A DNA stretch of 64,000 nt from Catalinimonas niigatensis (lineage in GTDB: Bacteria > Bacteroidota > Bacteroidia > Cytophagales > Cyclobacteriaceae): NCBI RefSeq assembly GCF_030506285.1, contig NZ_CP119422.1:4203501-4267500 (forward strand). The letters run 5' to 3'. A program made the translations under genes and the position numbers. Below are positions 56,035 through 64,000 of this stretch, one piece after another. Below the pieces are notes generated by a model. The model was given only the letters and a program-made list of their open reading frames with translations. It did not search any database and was not told the DNA's origin. Position 1 is the first letter of the stretch, and every line of letters begins with the position of its first letter.

Positions 56035-57586
56035 TCTTACTATTCAGCGTAATTACTGGCACAATCATTTCTTCAAGCGAAACCCCTCCATGCTGAAAGG
56101 TATCCCGATAATAGTTCACATAGTAATTATAATTATTAGGATAGGCAAAGAAATAATCCTGAGTAGCAAAAGCATAAGTAGTAGATACATTCAGGCGGGG
56201 CAAAAATAAACTTTCAGGTTTTTTTACCGCGTAAATTTTATTGTTGTCAAAATTTAAATTCTTGCCCTGCTTATAGCGCAGATTGGTATTGGTATTACGG
56301 TCACCAATAATCTTTGCCGGATGCTTCACCCGGATAGTACCGTGGTCAGTGGCCACCACAAGTTTTACTTTTTCACGGGCGATACGTTTAAACAAATCTA
56401 ATAATGGAGAATGCAAAAACCAGGAGCGGGTAATAGAGCGATAGGCAGACTCATCCGGAGCGAGTTCACGAATCATTTCCAGGTCGGTGCGGGCGTGAGA
56501 AAGCATATCTACAAAGTTGTAGACGATGACATTGAGCTGGTTGCTCAGTAAATTAGGAACAGTATCTACCAATTGCCTGCCTTGTTGCGTTTGCGTGATT
56601 TTGTGATAACTACTCTTGATGTCCATTCGGCGCTTCTTAAGGTGACGCTTCAGGAACTCATGTTCATGGTTGTTTTTTCCTTCTTCTTTGTCATCACCTA
56701 CCCAGATATCACTATGGTACTTTTCCATATCTGCCGGAAGCATACCAGAAAAAATAGCATTGCGAGAGTAAGCAGTAGTAGTAGGTAAGATGGAGTAAAA
56801 TGTATCCTCTTCTTCCATATTGAAATAAGAAAGCACAATAGGTTCAATTACTTTCCACTGATCATAGCGAAGATTATCAATAACAATGAAGAAAACAGGG
56901 GTGTCGTCATTGATGTGTGGAAACACCTTTTTTTCCATGAGTTGATGCGATAACATAGGCTTGTCTGCCTTCACATCATTGAGCCAGGACTCATAATTGT
57001 CAATGACAAAACGGGCAAAATTATTATTGGCATCTTCTTTTTGCATGTCCAGCACTTCTGACATGCTTTTTTCTTCCGTATTGTCAATCTCTACTTCCCA
57101 GTAGACCAGCTTTTTATACACCTCAACCCATTCTTCGTGGTTCATATCTTCTCCAAAAGCCATGCTGAGGTTACGAAATTCCTGCTGATAACCCGAGTTT
57201 GTTTTTTCAGACACCAGACGCTTATTCTCCAGGATTTTCTTAACTGAAAGCAGTATCTGATTAGGGTTAAGCGGTTTGATGAGATAGTCACTGATCTTTG
57301 CGCCAATAGCCTGTTCCATAATCATCTCTTCCTCGCTTTTGGTAATCATCACCACCGGTACATTAGGCTTGGAAGACTTAATATAGTCCAGCACTTCCAA
57401 CCCAGTCATACCCGGCATATTTTCATCCAGAAAAACAATGTCAAAGTGGCGGTTTTCAAATGCCTCTATAGCATCTGCACCACTATTTACCGTTACAAGT
57501 TCATAGCCTTTGTTTTCCAGAAAAAGGGTATGGGGTTTAAGTAGGTCAATTTCATCATCAGCCCACAAAATACTATATCTTTGCAT
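56027..57586 (-). CDS. porX: PorX, response regulator with PglZ domain of the type IX secretion pathway
   Basis: A 519-residue regulator. The receiver domain (1-120) has ADDE and the phospho-acceptor Asp54 in IVFLDENMPG. A helical linker leads to a PglZ alkaline-phosphatase-like domain with VIDNLRYDQW, the PTTTAYSRNA nucleophile region and VVATDHGTI metal ligands. PorX with the kinase PorY controls type IX secretion, and its PglZ domain is reported to hydrolyse oligonucleotides. ATG 57589 is an alternative start one codon upstream. It is first in the porX-tsaE-ald chain. Confidence 0.93.
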   Translation of the reverse strand: MQRYSILWADDEIDLLKPHTLFLENKGYELVTVNSGADAIEAFENRHFDIVFLDENMPGMTGLEVLDYIKSSKPNVPVVMITKSEEEMIMEQAIGAKISDYLIKPLNPNQILLSVKKILENKRLVSEKTNSGYQQEFRNLSMAFGEDMNHEEWVEVYKKLVYWEVEIDNTEEKSMSEVLDMQKEDANNNFARFVIDNYESWLNDVKADKPMLSHQLMEKKVFPHINDDTPVFFIVIDNLRYDQWKVIEPIVLSYFNMEEEDTFYSILPTTTAYSRNAIFSGMLPADMEKYHSDIWVGDDKEEGKNNHEHEFLKRHLKKRRMDIKSSYHKITQTQQGRQLVDTVPNLLSNQLNVIVYNFVDMLSHARTDLEMIRELAPDESAYRSITRSWFLHSPLLDLFKRIAREKVKLVVATDHGTIRVKHPAKIIGDRNTNTNLRYKQGKNLNFDNNKIYAVKKPESLFLPRLNVSTTYAFATQDYFFAYPNNYNYYVNYYRDTFQHGGVSLEEMIVPVITLNSKNA

Positions 57587-57731
57587 CAAAATCTCTCGTT
57601 TTTTAGCTTGTGAAAACTTAACCTTAGATAGCGAAGTTTAGAATTACATACTAATTGCCGGTGAATAAGTGAAGGAACGGCAAATTAGCAAAAAACTATG
57701 TTGTAAATATTCAAAATATACGAAAAAAAAG

Positions 57732-58985
57732 TTGAACAAGAGAAAAGTATTTAATGATCCGGTATACGGGTTCATCAACATTCCCACTGATCTTATTTTT
57801 GATGTTATAGAACATCCGTACTTTCAGAGGTTACGAAGAATAAGGCAAATGGGTTTGGCTGATTTTGTCTATCCGGGTGCTTTACACACCCGTTTTCACC
57901 ATGCACTTGGTGCTATGCACCTGATGCAAAATACGCTTTCCAGTCTGCGTAATAAAGGACAGGAAATCTCAGAAGATGAGTTTGAGGCTACACTGATAGC
58001 GATATTGTTGCATGACATAGGGCATGGGCCTTTTTCCCATGCCTTAGAATATGTATTGATTCCGGGAGTAGGACATGAGCATATGTCAGAGTTGATTATC
58101 AGACGTTTATGTAAAGCGTTTGGAGGGAATCTACATATGGCCTATCGGATATTTACCGATCAGTATGAGCGAAAATTCTTTCACCAATTAGTCTCCAGCC
58201 AACTGGATATTGACCGGCTGGACTACCTCAAACGCGATTGTTTTTATACTGGAGTATCAGAAGGAGAGATTGGTGCAGATCGTATCATCAAAATGCTGGA
58301 TGTGCGCAATGATGAAATTGTGGTAGAAGAAAAAGGAATCTATAGCATTGAAAACTTTTTGAATGCCCGACGCCTCATGTACTGGCAGGTATACCTGCAC
58401 AAAACCAGTGTAAGTGCGGAGAAAATGATGATCTCCACCATAAAAAGGAGTATGGATCTGGCATCGCAAGGCATAGAAGTTCCGGCCAGCTCTTGTCTGT
58501 CTTTTTTCCTTAAGGAACAGGTAAGCCTACAGCAGCTAGAACAGGATAATGATTATCTAAAGCATTATATAGCATTAGATGATATAGATATTTGGGGAGC
58601 TATTAAACAGTGGATACATCATCCGGATAAGGTGCTGTCAGAATTAAGTTGCCGCCTGCTGGAACGACGATTGTTCAGAATTAAATTGAGCAATGAACCA
58701 ATCAAAGACAAAGAAATAGAGGCGTTAGCGAAGTTGGTTTTAGAAACTTTGAAAATATCTAAGCGGGAGTTAAAATATTTCATGGTGCATGGCAGCATCA
58801 GTAATGCTGCCTATGTTTCGAACGGCCAAAAGATCAATATAATTACCAAAGAGGGCAAGATTTTTGACATAGCTCAGGCATCTGACTTGCCTAATATTAA
58901 GGCAATGAGCAAAATTGTCAAAAAATACTATCTATGCTGGCCCAAAGATGTAAATTTGCGCCACAACAGCATAGCATATTCCTAA
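57732..58985 (+). CDS. HD-domain phosphohydrolase (SAMHD1/YdhJ-like)
   Basis: A 417-residue HD hydrolase: HTRFHHALGAMHLM, LLHDIGHGPFSHALE with the metal-binding HD pair, and SSQLDIDRLDYLKRD. Related proteins hydrolyse dNTPs or nucleotides. No ATG fits; I use TTG 57732 (LNKRKVFNDPVYGF, the usual family start). A GTG at 57669 would add 21 Lys-rich residues. It starts the lipid A gene set and is followed by lpxD after 14 bases. Confidence 0.85.
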   Translation: MNKRKVFNDPVYGFINIPTDLIFDVIEHPYFQRLRRIRQMGLADFVYPGALHTRFHHALGAMHLMQNTLSSLRNKGQEISEDEFEATLIAILLHDIGHGPFSHALEYVLIPGVGHEHMSELIIRRLCKAFGGNLHMAYRIFTDQYERKFFHQLVSSQLDIDRLDYLKRDCFYTGVSEGEIGADRIIKMLDVRNDEIVVEEKGIYSIENFLNARRLMYWQVYLHKTSVSAEKMMISTIKRSMDLASQGIEVPASSCLSFFLKEQVSLQQLEQDNDYLKHYIALDDIDIWGAIKQWIHHPDKVLSELSCRLLERRLFRIKLSNEPIKDKEIEALAKLVLETLKISKRELKYFMVHGSISNAAYVSNGQKINIITKEGKIFDIAQASDLPNIKAMSKIVKKYYLCWPKDVNLRHNSIAYS

Positions 58986-58999
58986 TAAAACCTTATTGA

Positions 59000-60052
59000 A
59001 TGATAGAATTTAGTATTGATTATATTGCAAATTTGCTAAACGGCGAGGTTGAAGGAGATGGCTCTGTCAAAATTAGCCAATTGGGAAAAATAGAGGACGC
59101 TCAAGCAGGGGCAATCTCATTTCTTTCTAATCCTAAATACGAATCCTCAATTTATTCAACACATGCCAGTGCTGTCATCGTCAACAAAGAATTTCATCCT
59201 AAAAAACAAATTAACACTACCCTTATCCGTGTAGATGATCCTTACCTGAGTTTTACTGCTTTATTAGAAGAATATCATAAACTGATTAATTCTCAGAAAA
59301 CAGGAGTAGAAGAACCTGCTTTTATTAGCGAAAATGCTGAAGTGGGTCAGGATACCTATCGTGGAGCCTTTTCCTATATAGGAGCTCACTGTAAGATTGG
59401 AAATAACGTCAAGATTTATCCTCATGCGTATATAGGAGACAATGTACAGATAGGCGATTATAGCATTATTCATAGTGGGGTCAAGATATATGCTGGGTGT
59501 ATAGTAGGCTCACATTGCGTCATCCACGCCGGAGCGGTCATTGGCAGTGACGGTTTTGGTTTTGCTCCTCAGCCTGATGGCAGTTATAAAACGATTCCCC
59601 AAGTAGGTAATGTAGTGATAGGGCATCATGTAGATATTGGCGCCAACACTACAATAGATTGTGCTACTTTGGAGTCTACCATAATAGGTAATGGTGTGAA
59701 GCTTGACAATCTGATCCAAATTGCCCATAATGTTGAAATAGGAGATAATACGGTGATTGCAGCGCAAGCAGGAGTTTCAGGGTCTACCAAAATTGGAAAA
59801 AACTGCGTGCTGGCAGGGCAGGTAGGAGTAGTAGGGCATTTAAAGATTGGTGACAATAGCAAAGTAGGGGCACAGGCAGGCGTAGGAAAATCTTTGCCTC
59901 CGGGAAGCATTGAACTGGGTAGCCCAAGTTTTGACCGTAGTAAATATTTGCGGGTATATGCATCTTTTAAGAACCTTCCCGATTTAGTTGCCCGTATTCA
60001 ACAACTAGAAAAAAAAGTATTAACTTTGTCCGGAAGCGAAAGCGAGGAATAA
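59000..60052 (+). CDS. lpxD: UDP-3-O-(3-hydroxyacyl)glucosamine N-acyltransferase
   Basis: A 350-residue left-handed beta-helix acyltransferase. An N-terminal substrate domain (1-100) is followed by hexapeptide repeats (about 110-300, including GDNVQIGDYSIIHSGVKIY and IGSDGFGFAP), with the catalytic His probably in IAHNVEIG, and a helical tail. It adds the N-linked acyl chain in lipid A synthesis. It is followed by lpxC-fabZ after 3 bases. Confidence 0.96.
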   Translation: MIEFSIDYIANLLNGEVEGDGSVKISQLGKIEDAQAGAISFLSNPKYESSIYSTHASAVIVNKEFHPKKQINTTLIRVDDPYLSFTALLEEYHKLINSQKTGVEEPAFISENAEVGQDTYRGAFSYIGAHCKIGNNVKIYPHAYIGDNVQIGDYSIIHSGVKIYAGCIVGSHCVIHAGAVIGSDGFGFAPQPDGSYKTIPQVGNVVIGHHVDIGANTTIDCATLESTIIGNGVKLDNLIQIAHNVEIGDNTVIAAQAGVSGSTKIGKNCVLAGQVGVVGHLKIGDNSKVGAQAGVGKSLPPGSIELGSPSFDRSKYLRVYASFKNLPDLVARIQQLEKKVLTLSGSESEE

Positions 60053-60058
60053 TTAATG

Positions 60059-61453
60059 ATGAATATCAGACAACACACAATCAAGAAGTCTATTACTGTC
60101 TCTGGAGTGGGACTACATACTGGCGTAAGTGCAAATATGACTTTTCTGCCTGCCAAACCTAATCATGGAATCAAGTTTCAGCGAATTGATATTGAAGGAC
60201 ATCCTGTAGTTGATGCTGATGTAGATAATGTAGTAGATCTCTCCCGGGGTACTACCATTGAACAAAGTGGGGCACGTATCAATACAGTGGAACATACCCT
60301 GGCTGCTTTGGTAGGGATGGAAATAGACAATGTGCTTATTCAACTTGATGGACCTGAACCTCCTATCATGGATGGAAGTTCCAAAATGTTTGTAGATGCA
60401 CTGATGGAGGCAGGTACTGAAGAGCAAAGTGCTTTGCGCAATTTCTTTGAAGTGAAGGAGGGTATATTCCATCGCGAACCTGCCCGAAATGTAGAGATTG
60501 CCGCCTTGCCTTTGGATGACTATCGCCTGACTGTAATGATTGATTATAATTCTCCGGTATTGGGTAGCCAGCATGCCTCTTTGAATGATATCAGCCAGTT
60601 TGCCAAGGAGATTTCTGCTTGCCGTACCTTCTGTTTTTTACATGAACTGGAGATGCTTTATCAGAATAATCTGATCAAAGGGGGTGATCTCAATAATGCT
60701 ATTGTGGTGGTTGATCGCAAAGTGGAAGAGGGAGAACTCGATCATCTGGCAGGTTTGTTCAATAAGCCCAGAGTGGAAGTGAAGAGCGAAGGCATTTTGA
60801 ATAATGTGGAGCTACGCTATAAAAACGAACCCGCCAGACACAAGCTGTTGGATATGGTGGGAGATCTGGCACTGGCCGGAAGGCCGCTCAAAGCACAGAT
60901 TCTGGCTGCACGTCCCGGACATGCTGCCAATGTAGCTTTTGCTAAAAAACTTAAAAAAGCCATGAGGGAAAGTGCTAATAATGCGGTTCCTCAGTATGAT
61001 CCTAAGCTTCCTCCAGTGCTCAATATCAATCAGGTGAGCCAGATGCTGCCCCATCGCTACCCCTTCCTGATGATAGACAAAATCTATTATCTGGATGATA
61101 CAACGGTCTGCGGGATCAAGAATGTGACAATGAACGAGCCGTACTTTGAAGGACATTTCCCCGGAAACCCAGTGATGCCAGGGGTACTTCAGGTAGAAGC
61201 GATGGTGCAAACAGGCGGTATACTGGTACTTAATACTGTACCAGACCCTGAAAATTACTGGACTTACTTCCTGGCTATCGAAAGCTGTAGATTCAGAAAA
61301 ATGGTATTACCTGGTGATGTACTTACGATTAAGTGCGAATTACTGGCTCCTATCAAAAGGGGAATTGCTAAAATGCGTGGAGAGGCCTACGTAGGTACTA
61401 CGCTCGTATGTGAAGCAACAATGTCTGCAAGTATAGTAAGAAAAGACTCATGA
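60059..61453 (+). CDS. lpxC-fabZ: Fused LpxC deacetylase / FabZ dehydratase
   Basis: A 464-residue bifunctional enzyme typical of Bacteroidota. Residues 1 to about 310 are UDP-3-O-acyl-GlcNAc deacetylase (GVGLHTGV, zinc His in NTVEHTLAAL, GPEPPIMDGSS, KLLDMVGDLALAG). Residues about 320-464 are 3-hydroxyacyl-ACP dehydratase (LPHRYPFLMIDKI and EGHFPGNPVMPGVLQVEAMVQ). The fusion joins the committed step of lipid A with fatty-acid elongation. ATG 60056 is an alternative start. It overlaps lpxA by four bases (ATGA). Confidence 0.97.
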   Translation: MNIRQHTIKKSITVSGVGLHTGVSANMTFLPAKPNHGIKFQRIDIEGHPVVDADVDNVVDLSRGTTIEQSGARINTVEHTLAALVGMEIDNVLIQLDGPEPPIMDGSSKMFVDALMEAGTEEQSALRNFFEVKEGIFHREPARNVEIAALPLDDYRLTVMIDYNSPVLGSQHASLNDISQFAKEISACRTFCFLHELEMLYQNNLIKGGDLNNAIVVVDRKVEEGELDHLAGLFNKPRVEVKSEGILNNVELRYKNEPARHKLLDMVGDLALAGRPLKAQILAARPGHAANVAFAKKLKKAMRESANNAVPQYDPKLPPVLNINQVSQMLPHRYPFLMIDKIYYLDDTTVCGIKNVTMNEPYFEGHFPGNPVMPGVLQVEAMVQTGGILVLNTVPDPENYWTYFLAIESCRFRKMVLPGDVLTIKCELLAPIKRGIAKMRGEAYVGTTLVCEATMSASIVRKDS

Positions 61454-62232
61454 ACCAGCCCTTAGCCTATATTCACCCTGAAGCTAAAATAGCAAATAAT
61501 GTCGTGATAGAGCCTTTCAGCACGATCTATAAAGATGTGGTGATTGACGAAGGGACCTGGATAGGTCCTAATGTTACTATCATGGAAGGAGCTCGTATCG
61601 GCAAGAACTGTAAGATATTCCCTGGAGCAGTGATTGCTGCAGTGCCTCAGGATCTGAAATTTGCCGGAGAAAAAACGACAGTTGTTATAGGAGACAATAC
61701 CACGATCCGTGAATGTGTAACCATCAATCGCGGCACTGTTGATAAATACAAAACGGCGATTGGTACCAATGTGCTACTGATGGCTTATGTGCACATTGCC
61801 CATGACTGTGAGATACAGGATCATTGTATTCTGGCCAATGCCGTACAGGTAGCAGGGCACGTAAGTATAGACGAATATGCGTTTGTCGGTGGAGCTAGTG
61901 CTGTACATCAATTTGTAAAGATTGGTGCGCACTCCATCATTTCCGGAGGATCTTTGGTAAGAAAAGATGTTCCCCCTTACACCAGAGCAGCCCGTGAGCC
62001 CCTCGGATATGGAGGTATCAACTCCATAGGATTGAGACGGAGAGGCTTTACCAATGAAAAAATTAATGAGATTCAGGAGATATATCGTATCATTTATCTG
62101 AGTGGTATGAACAATACCTCAGCCTTAGACAAAATTGAGCTCAATATGACACCTTCCAAAGAACGTGATGAGATCTTGCGGTTTATTCGTGGCTCAGAAC
62201 GGGGTGTGATGAAAGGCTTTGAACCTTCCTAA
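61450..62232 (+). CDS. lpxA: UDP-N-acetylglucosamine acyltransferase
   Basis: A 260-residue LpxA: beta-helix repeats, catalytic His in MAYVHIAHDCEI, GGASAVHQFVKIG, and the C-terminal helices with LGYGGINSIGLRRRGF. It adds the first hydroxyacyl chain to UDP-GlcNAc in lipid A synthesis. It is translationally coupled to lpxC-fabZ. Confidence 0.97.
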   Translation: MNQPLAYIHPEAKIANNVVIEPFSTIYKDVVIDEGTWIGPNVTIMEGARIGKNCKIFPGAVIAAVPQDLKFAGEKTTVVIGDNTTIRECVTINRGTVDKYKTAIGTNVLLMAYVHIAHDCEIQDHCILANAVQVAGHVSIDEYAFVGGASAVHQFVKIGAHSIISGGSLVRKDVPPYTRAAREPLGYGGINSIGLRRRGFTNEKINEIQEIYRIIYLSGMNNTSALDKIELNMTPSKERDEILRFIRGSERGVMKGFEPS

Positions 62233-62246
62233 GCGTCCCTCCATTG

Positions 62247-62864
62247 ATGCAAATTAAGGTCAATAATCTAGGTAAGAAATTTCAAAAGGAGTGGGTATTC
62301 AGAAACGTAAATCTGACTTTGGTACAGGGAGAACCTTATGTACTAATAGGGCCAAACGGCAGTGGGAAGTCTACCCTCATGCTGATCCTCAGTGGCCTGT
62401 TACCACCTTCGCAGGGAGAGGTAAGCTATCATAAAGAAGGGAAAGAGATTCCTGAAGATCAGTTTTATCTTTATCAGAGCATCGTAGCCCCATACGAAGA
62501 AGTAGTCGAAGAATTTACTCTAGAAGAATTACTGGATTTTCATTTTTCTTTTAAAAAAGCAGATGAGAACAAATCAATCGGGGATATCATGGAGTCGCTG
62601 TACCTGACCCAGGCCCGGCACAAGTATATCAGGCAGTTTTCATCAGGAATGAAGCAGAGACTCAAGCTAGGGCTTGCCTTTTATGCACAAAGCGATATTC
62701 TGTTTTTAGATGAACCCTGCTCAAATCTGGATGCAAAAGGCATTGAATGGTACCAGCAAGAAGTGAGAAAGGTGCAGCACGATCGTATCGTTGTGGTATG
62801 CTCAAACCAGCCTTACGAATATGAATTTGTCAAACATCAGATCAATATTGAGCAATATAAGTAG
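62247..62864 (+). CDS. ABC transporter ATP-binding protein
   Basis: A 205-residue single ATPase domain with Walker A GPNGSGKST, signature FSSGMKQRLKLG and Walker B ILFLDEPCSNLD. Start ATG 62247 (a TTG precedes it). No permease gene is adjacent on either side. It follows lpxA after 14 bases and so is part of the lipid A operon, but its partner and substrate are not visible; the small size resembles CcmA-type or heme-exporter ATPases. Confidence 0.9.
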   Translation: MQIKVNNLGKKFQKEWVFRNVNLTLVQGEPYVLIGPNGSGKSTLMLILSGLLPPSQGEVSYHKEGKEIPEDQFYLYQSIVAPYEEVVEEFTLEELLDFHFSFKKADENKSIGDIMESLYLTQARHKYIRQFSSGMKQRLKLGLAFYAQSDILFLDEPCSNLDAKGIEWYQQEVRKVQHDRIVVVCSNQPYEYEFVKHQINIEQYK

Positions 62865-62987
62865 AGGAGCAGAATAATTTGAGCTTTGTAAGCTTTGGAT
62901 AAAATTTTTGTGATAATCTTAGTTTAATTCGTGCATATTGCAATAAAATAAGTATTTGAACGTGCCTATAGCAGTAAAATCATGATT

Positions 62988-63482
62988 ATGAAATATATCA
63001 ATCGACTTTCGGCATTTGCAGCTGTACTAAGCCTCTTATTAATTTCCGCCTGTGGCGATGACACTCCTGACCCGACTACAGATCCCATCCCTGGTCAGGC
63101 AATCAGCGGAACCTGGTTTGTAGAAGAACCCAGTGATGTGACAGGGCCTGTTGCAGATCAGTTTTCAGATTTTATCATTACCATCACGGCTACTTCTTCA
63201 GAAGTAAATTACACTACAAATACGGAGCAAATAAATGCGGAACAAATAGTATTTCCTAAATTGGGTACTTTTGCTGTGGAGGAGAGTGATAATTTTACCA
63301 GTGGCGCCGATGTCATGCGTGGCCCGGATAATGTAAGTACAGAAATCACTTTGAGTGAAGGAGGAAATGTGATGACAATGGTATTTACTATTACCGGACT
63401 TAATGAAGAGAATGCAAGGGTAACGGAGGTTGCAGGAGAGTATGTATTTAGGCTTCAGAAGCAGCAACAGCAGCAGCAGTAA
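62988..63482 (+). CDS. Small lipoprotein with a C-terminal glutamine tract
   Basis: A 164-residue lipoprotein (lipobox LISAC, then GDDTPDPTTDP). The body (GTWFVEEPSDVTGPVAD, LSEGGNVMTMVFTITGL) is a beta-rich lipocalin-like or Ig-like domain. The last 8 residues are QKQQQQQQ, encoded by a slippage-prone CAG-rich run at 63456-63479. An alternative start is ATG 62982. No family recognised. Confidence 0.65.
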   Translation: MKYINRLSAFAAVLSLLLISACGDDTPDPTTDPIPGQAISGTWFVEEPSDVTGPVADQFSDFIITITATSSEVNYTTNTEQINAEQIVFPKLGTFAVEESDNFTSGADVMRGPDNVSTEITLSEGGNVMTMVFTITGLNEENARVTEVAGEYVFRLQKQQQQQQ

Positions 63483-63505
63483 GAATCTGCTTACTTCAAA
63501 AAACT

Positions 63506-63532
63506 AAAAGCCGCTTCAATAGAGCGGCTTTT
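63506..63532. terminator. Bidirectional terminator
   Basis: AAAAGCCGCT (63506-63515) and AGCGGCTTTT (63523-63532) form 10-base arms with a 7-base loop. T-runs are present on both strands; it ends the lipoprotein gene and the minus-strand mutS2 gene. Confidence 0.85.
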
Positions 63533-63539
63533 TTTGTGC

Positions 63540-64000
63540 TTATCTCAGTCTCACAATCGTTACTCCGGCACCGCCTCTTTCCACATGCTCATCCTGAACC
63601 TGGGCTACCCGCTCATGCCGGTGGAGGTAATCCCGGACGATTTCCCTGAGGATACCATTTCCTTTACCATGAATGATCCGCAACTCCTGCATACCAAACA
63701 TGCTGGCGTCATCTACAAAGTTTTCCAAAGTGGGTAAGGCTTCTTCCGCACGTTTGCCCCTGATGTCCAGGTTGGTACTGAAATCTACCAGTTTTTTGTT
63801 GAGGTCCATACTGGCGGCAGAATAGCTTTTGGTCTCAGGAAGTACTTTTTTCAAAGATTTACGGGATACTTTTTCCAAGCGCTTTAGCTTGATGTTGGAT
63901 TTGAGCGAGCCGATGAGGATCTCCGCCTGCTTGCCTTTGATCTGGATGACCTCTCCCAAAGCCCCATTGTCTTTGACGCGTATGGCATCGCCCTCTCTAA
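63540..64000 (-). CDS. mutS2: MutS2 C-terminal end with Smr domain (partial)
   Basis: The frame is open at base 64000, so only the last 153 codons are seen. The upstream segment GDAIRVKDNGALGEVIQIKG is the KOW-like element of MutS2, and residues matching LDIRGKRAEEALPTLENFVDDA and LRIIHGKGNGILREIV are the Smr domain. MutS2 limits homologous recombination or rescues collided ribosomes, depending on species. It ends at the shared terminator. Confidence 0.93.
   Translation of the reverse strand, partial: REGDAIRVKDNGALGEVIQIKGKQAEILIGSLKSNIKLKRLEKVSRKSLKKVLPETKSYSAASMDLNKKLVDFSTNLDIRGKRAEEALPTLENFVDDASMFGMQELRIIHGKGNGILREIVRDYLHRHERVAQVQDEHVERGGAGVTIVRLR

Overview
The window looks like a chromosome segment of a Bacteroidota bacterium, probably of the order Cytophagales. 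The evidence is a SusC/SusD pair with a hybrid two-component regulator, type IX secretion genes (PorV and PorX), a fused LpxC-FabZ, a methionine synthase split into two genes, few Shine-Dalgarno sequences, and several -7 elements of the TAnnTTTG type. The species cannot be named from what is visible.

Bases 1-10.6 kb hold a fructan utilisation locus, all on the + strand: the C-terminal part of a hybrid sensor/regulator, a sugar-porter permease, a PfkB fructokinase, SusC, SusD and a GH32 lipoprotein. Bases 10.6-22.6 kb form a looser accessory region: a Gfo/Idh/MocA oxidoreductase, a GH92 mannosidase, a PHP-domain protein, an amidohydrolase, an unrecognised exported protein, PorV, and a GDPD-type lipoprotein. 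The same region contains a dead outer-membrane-receptor gene, a decayed copy of the porV 5' region, and several palindromic repeats.

Bases 22.6-49 kb are mostly housekeeping and envelope genes: split MetH, a UbiA-family prenyltransferase, a HisA-like protein with altered catalytic positions, AroE, UvrB, TadA, small envelope proteins, a HAD phosphatase, a TIGR02757 protein, a triple-LysM protein, an NfeD-type membrane protease, an S9 peptidase, a PorT-like barrel, a cyclophilin, an EamA transporter and DusB. One gene-poor stretch of about 1.2 kb (35.6-36.8 kb) interrupts this.

Bases 49-64 kb hold a phospholipid set (CPBP protease, DUF2007, CdsA, then a phosphatidylserine decarboxylase-family gene after a glutamate dehydrogenase), a serine hydrolase, the overlapping minus-strand set porX-tsaE-ald, a lipid A set (HD hydrolase, lpxD, lpxC-fabZ, lpxA, ABC ATPase), a small lipoprotein, and the 3' end of mutS2.

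I found no CRISPR array, phage, intact insertion sequence, rRNA or tRNA, and no clearly novel multi-gene system. The observations most worth checking are the atypical HisA paralogue, the duplicated porV leader, the receptor pseudogene that keeps both its ends, the family of intergenic palindromes, and a candidate structured RNA next to metH. All of these come from reading the sequence by eye; no database search was run.
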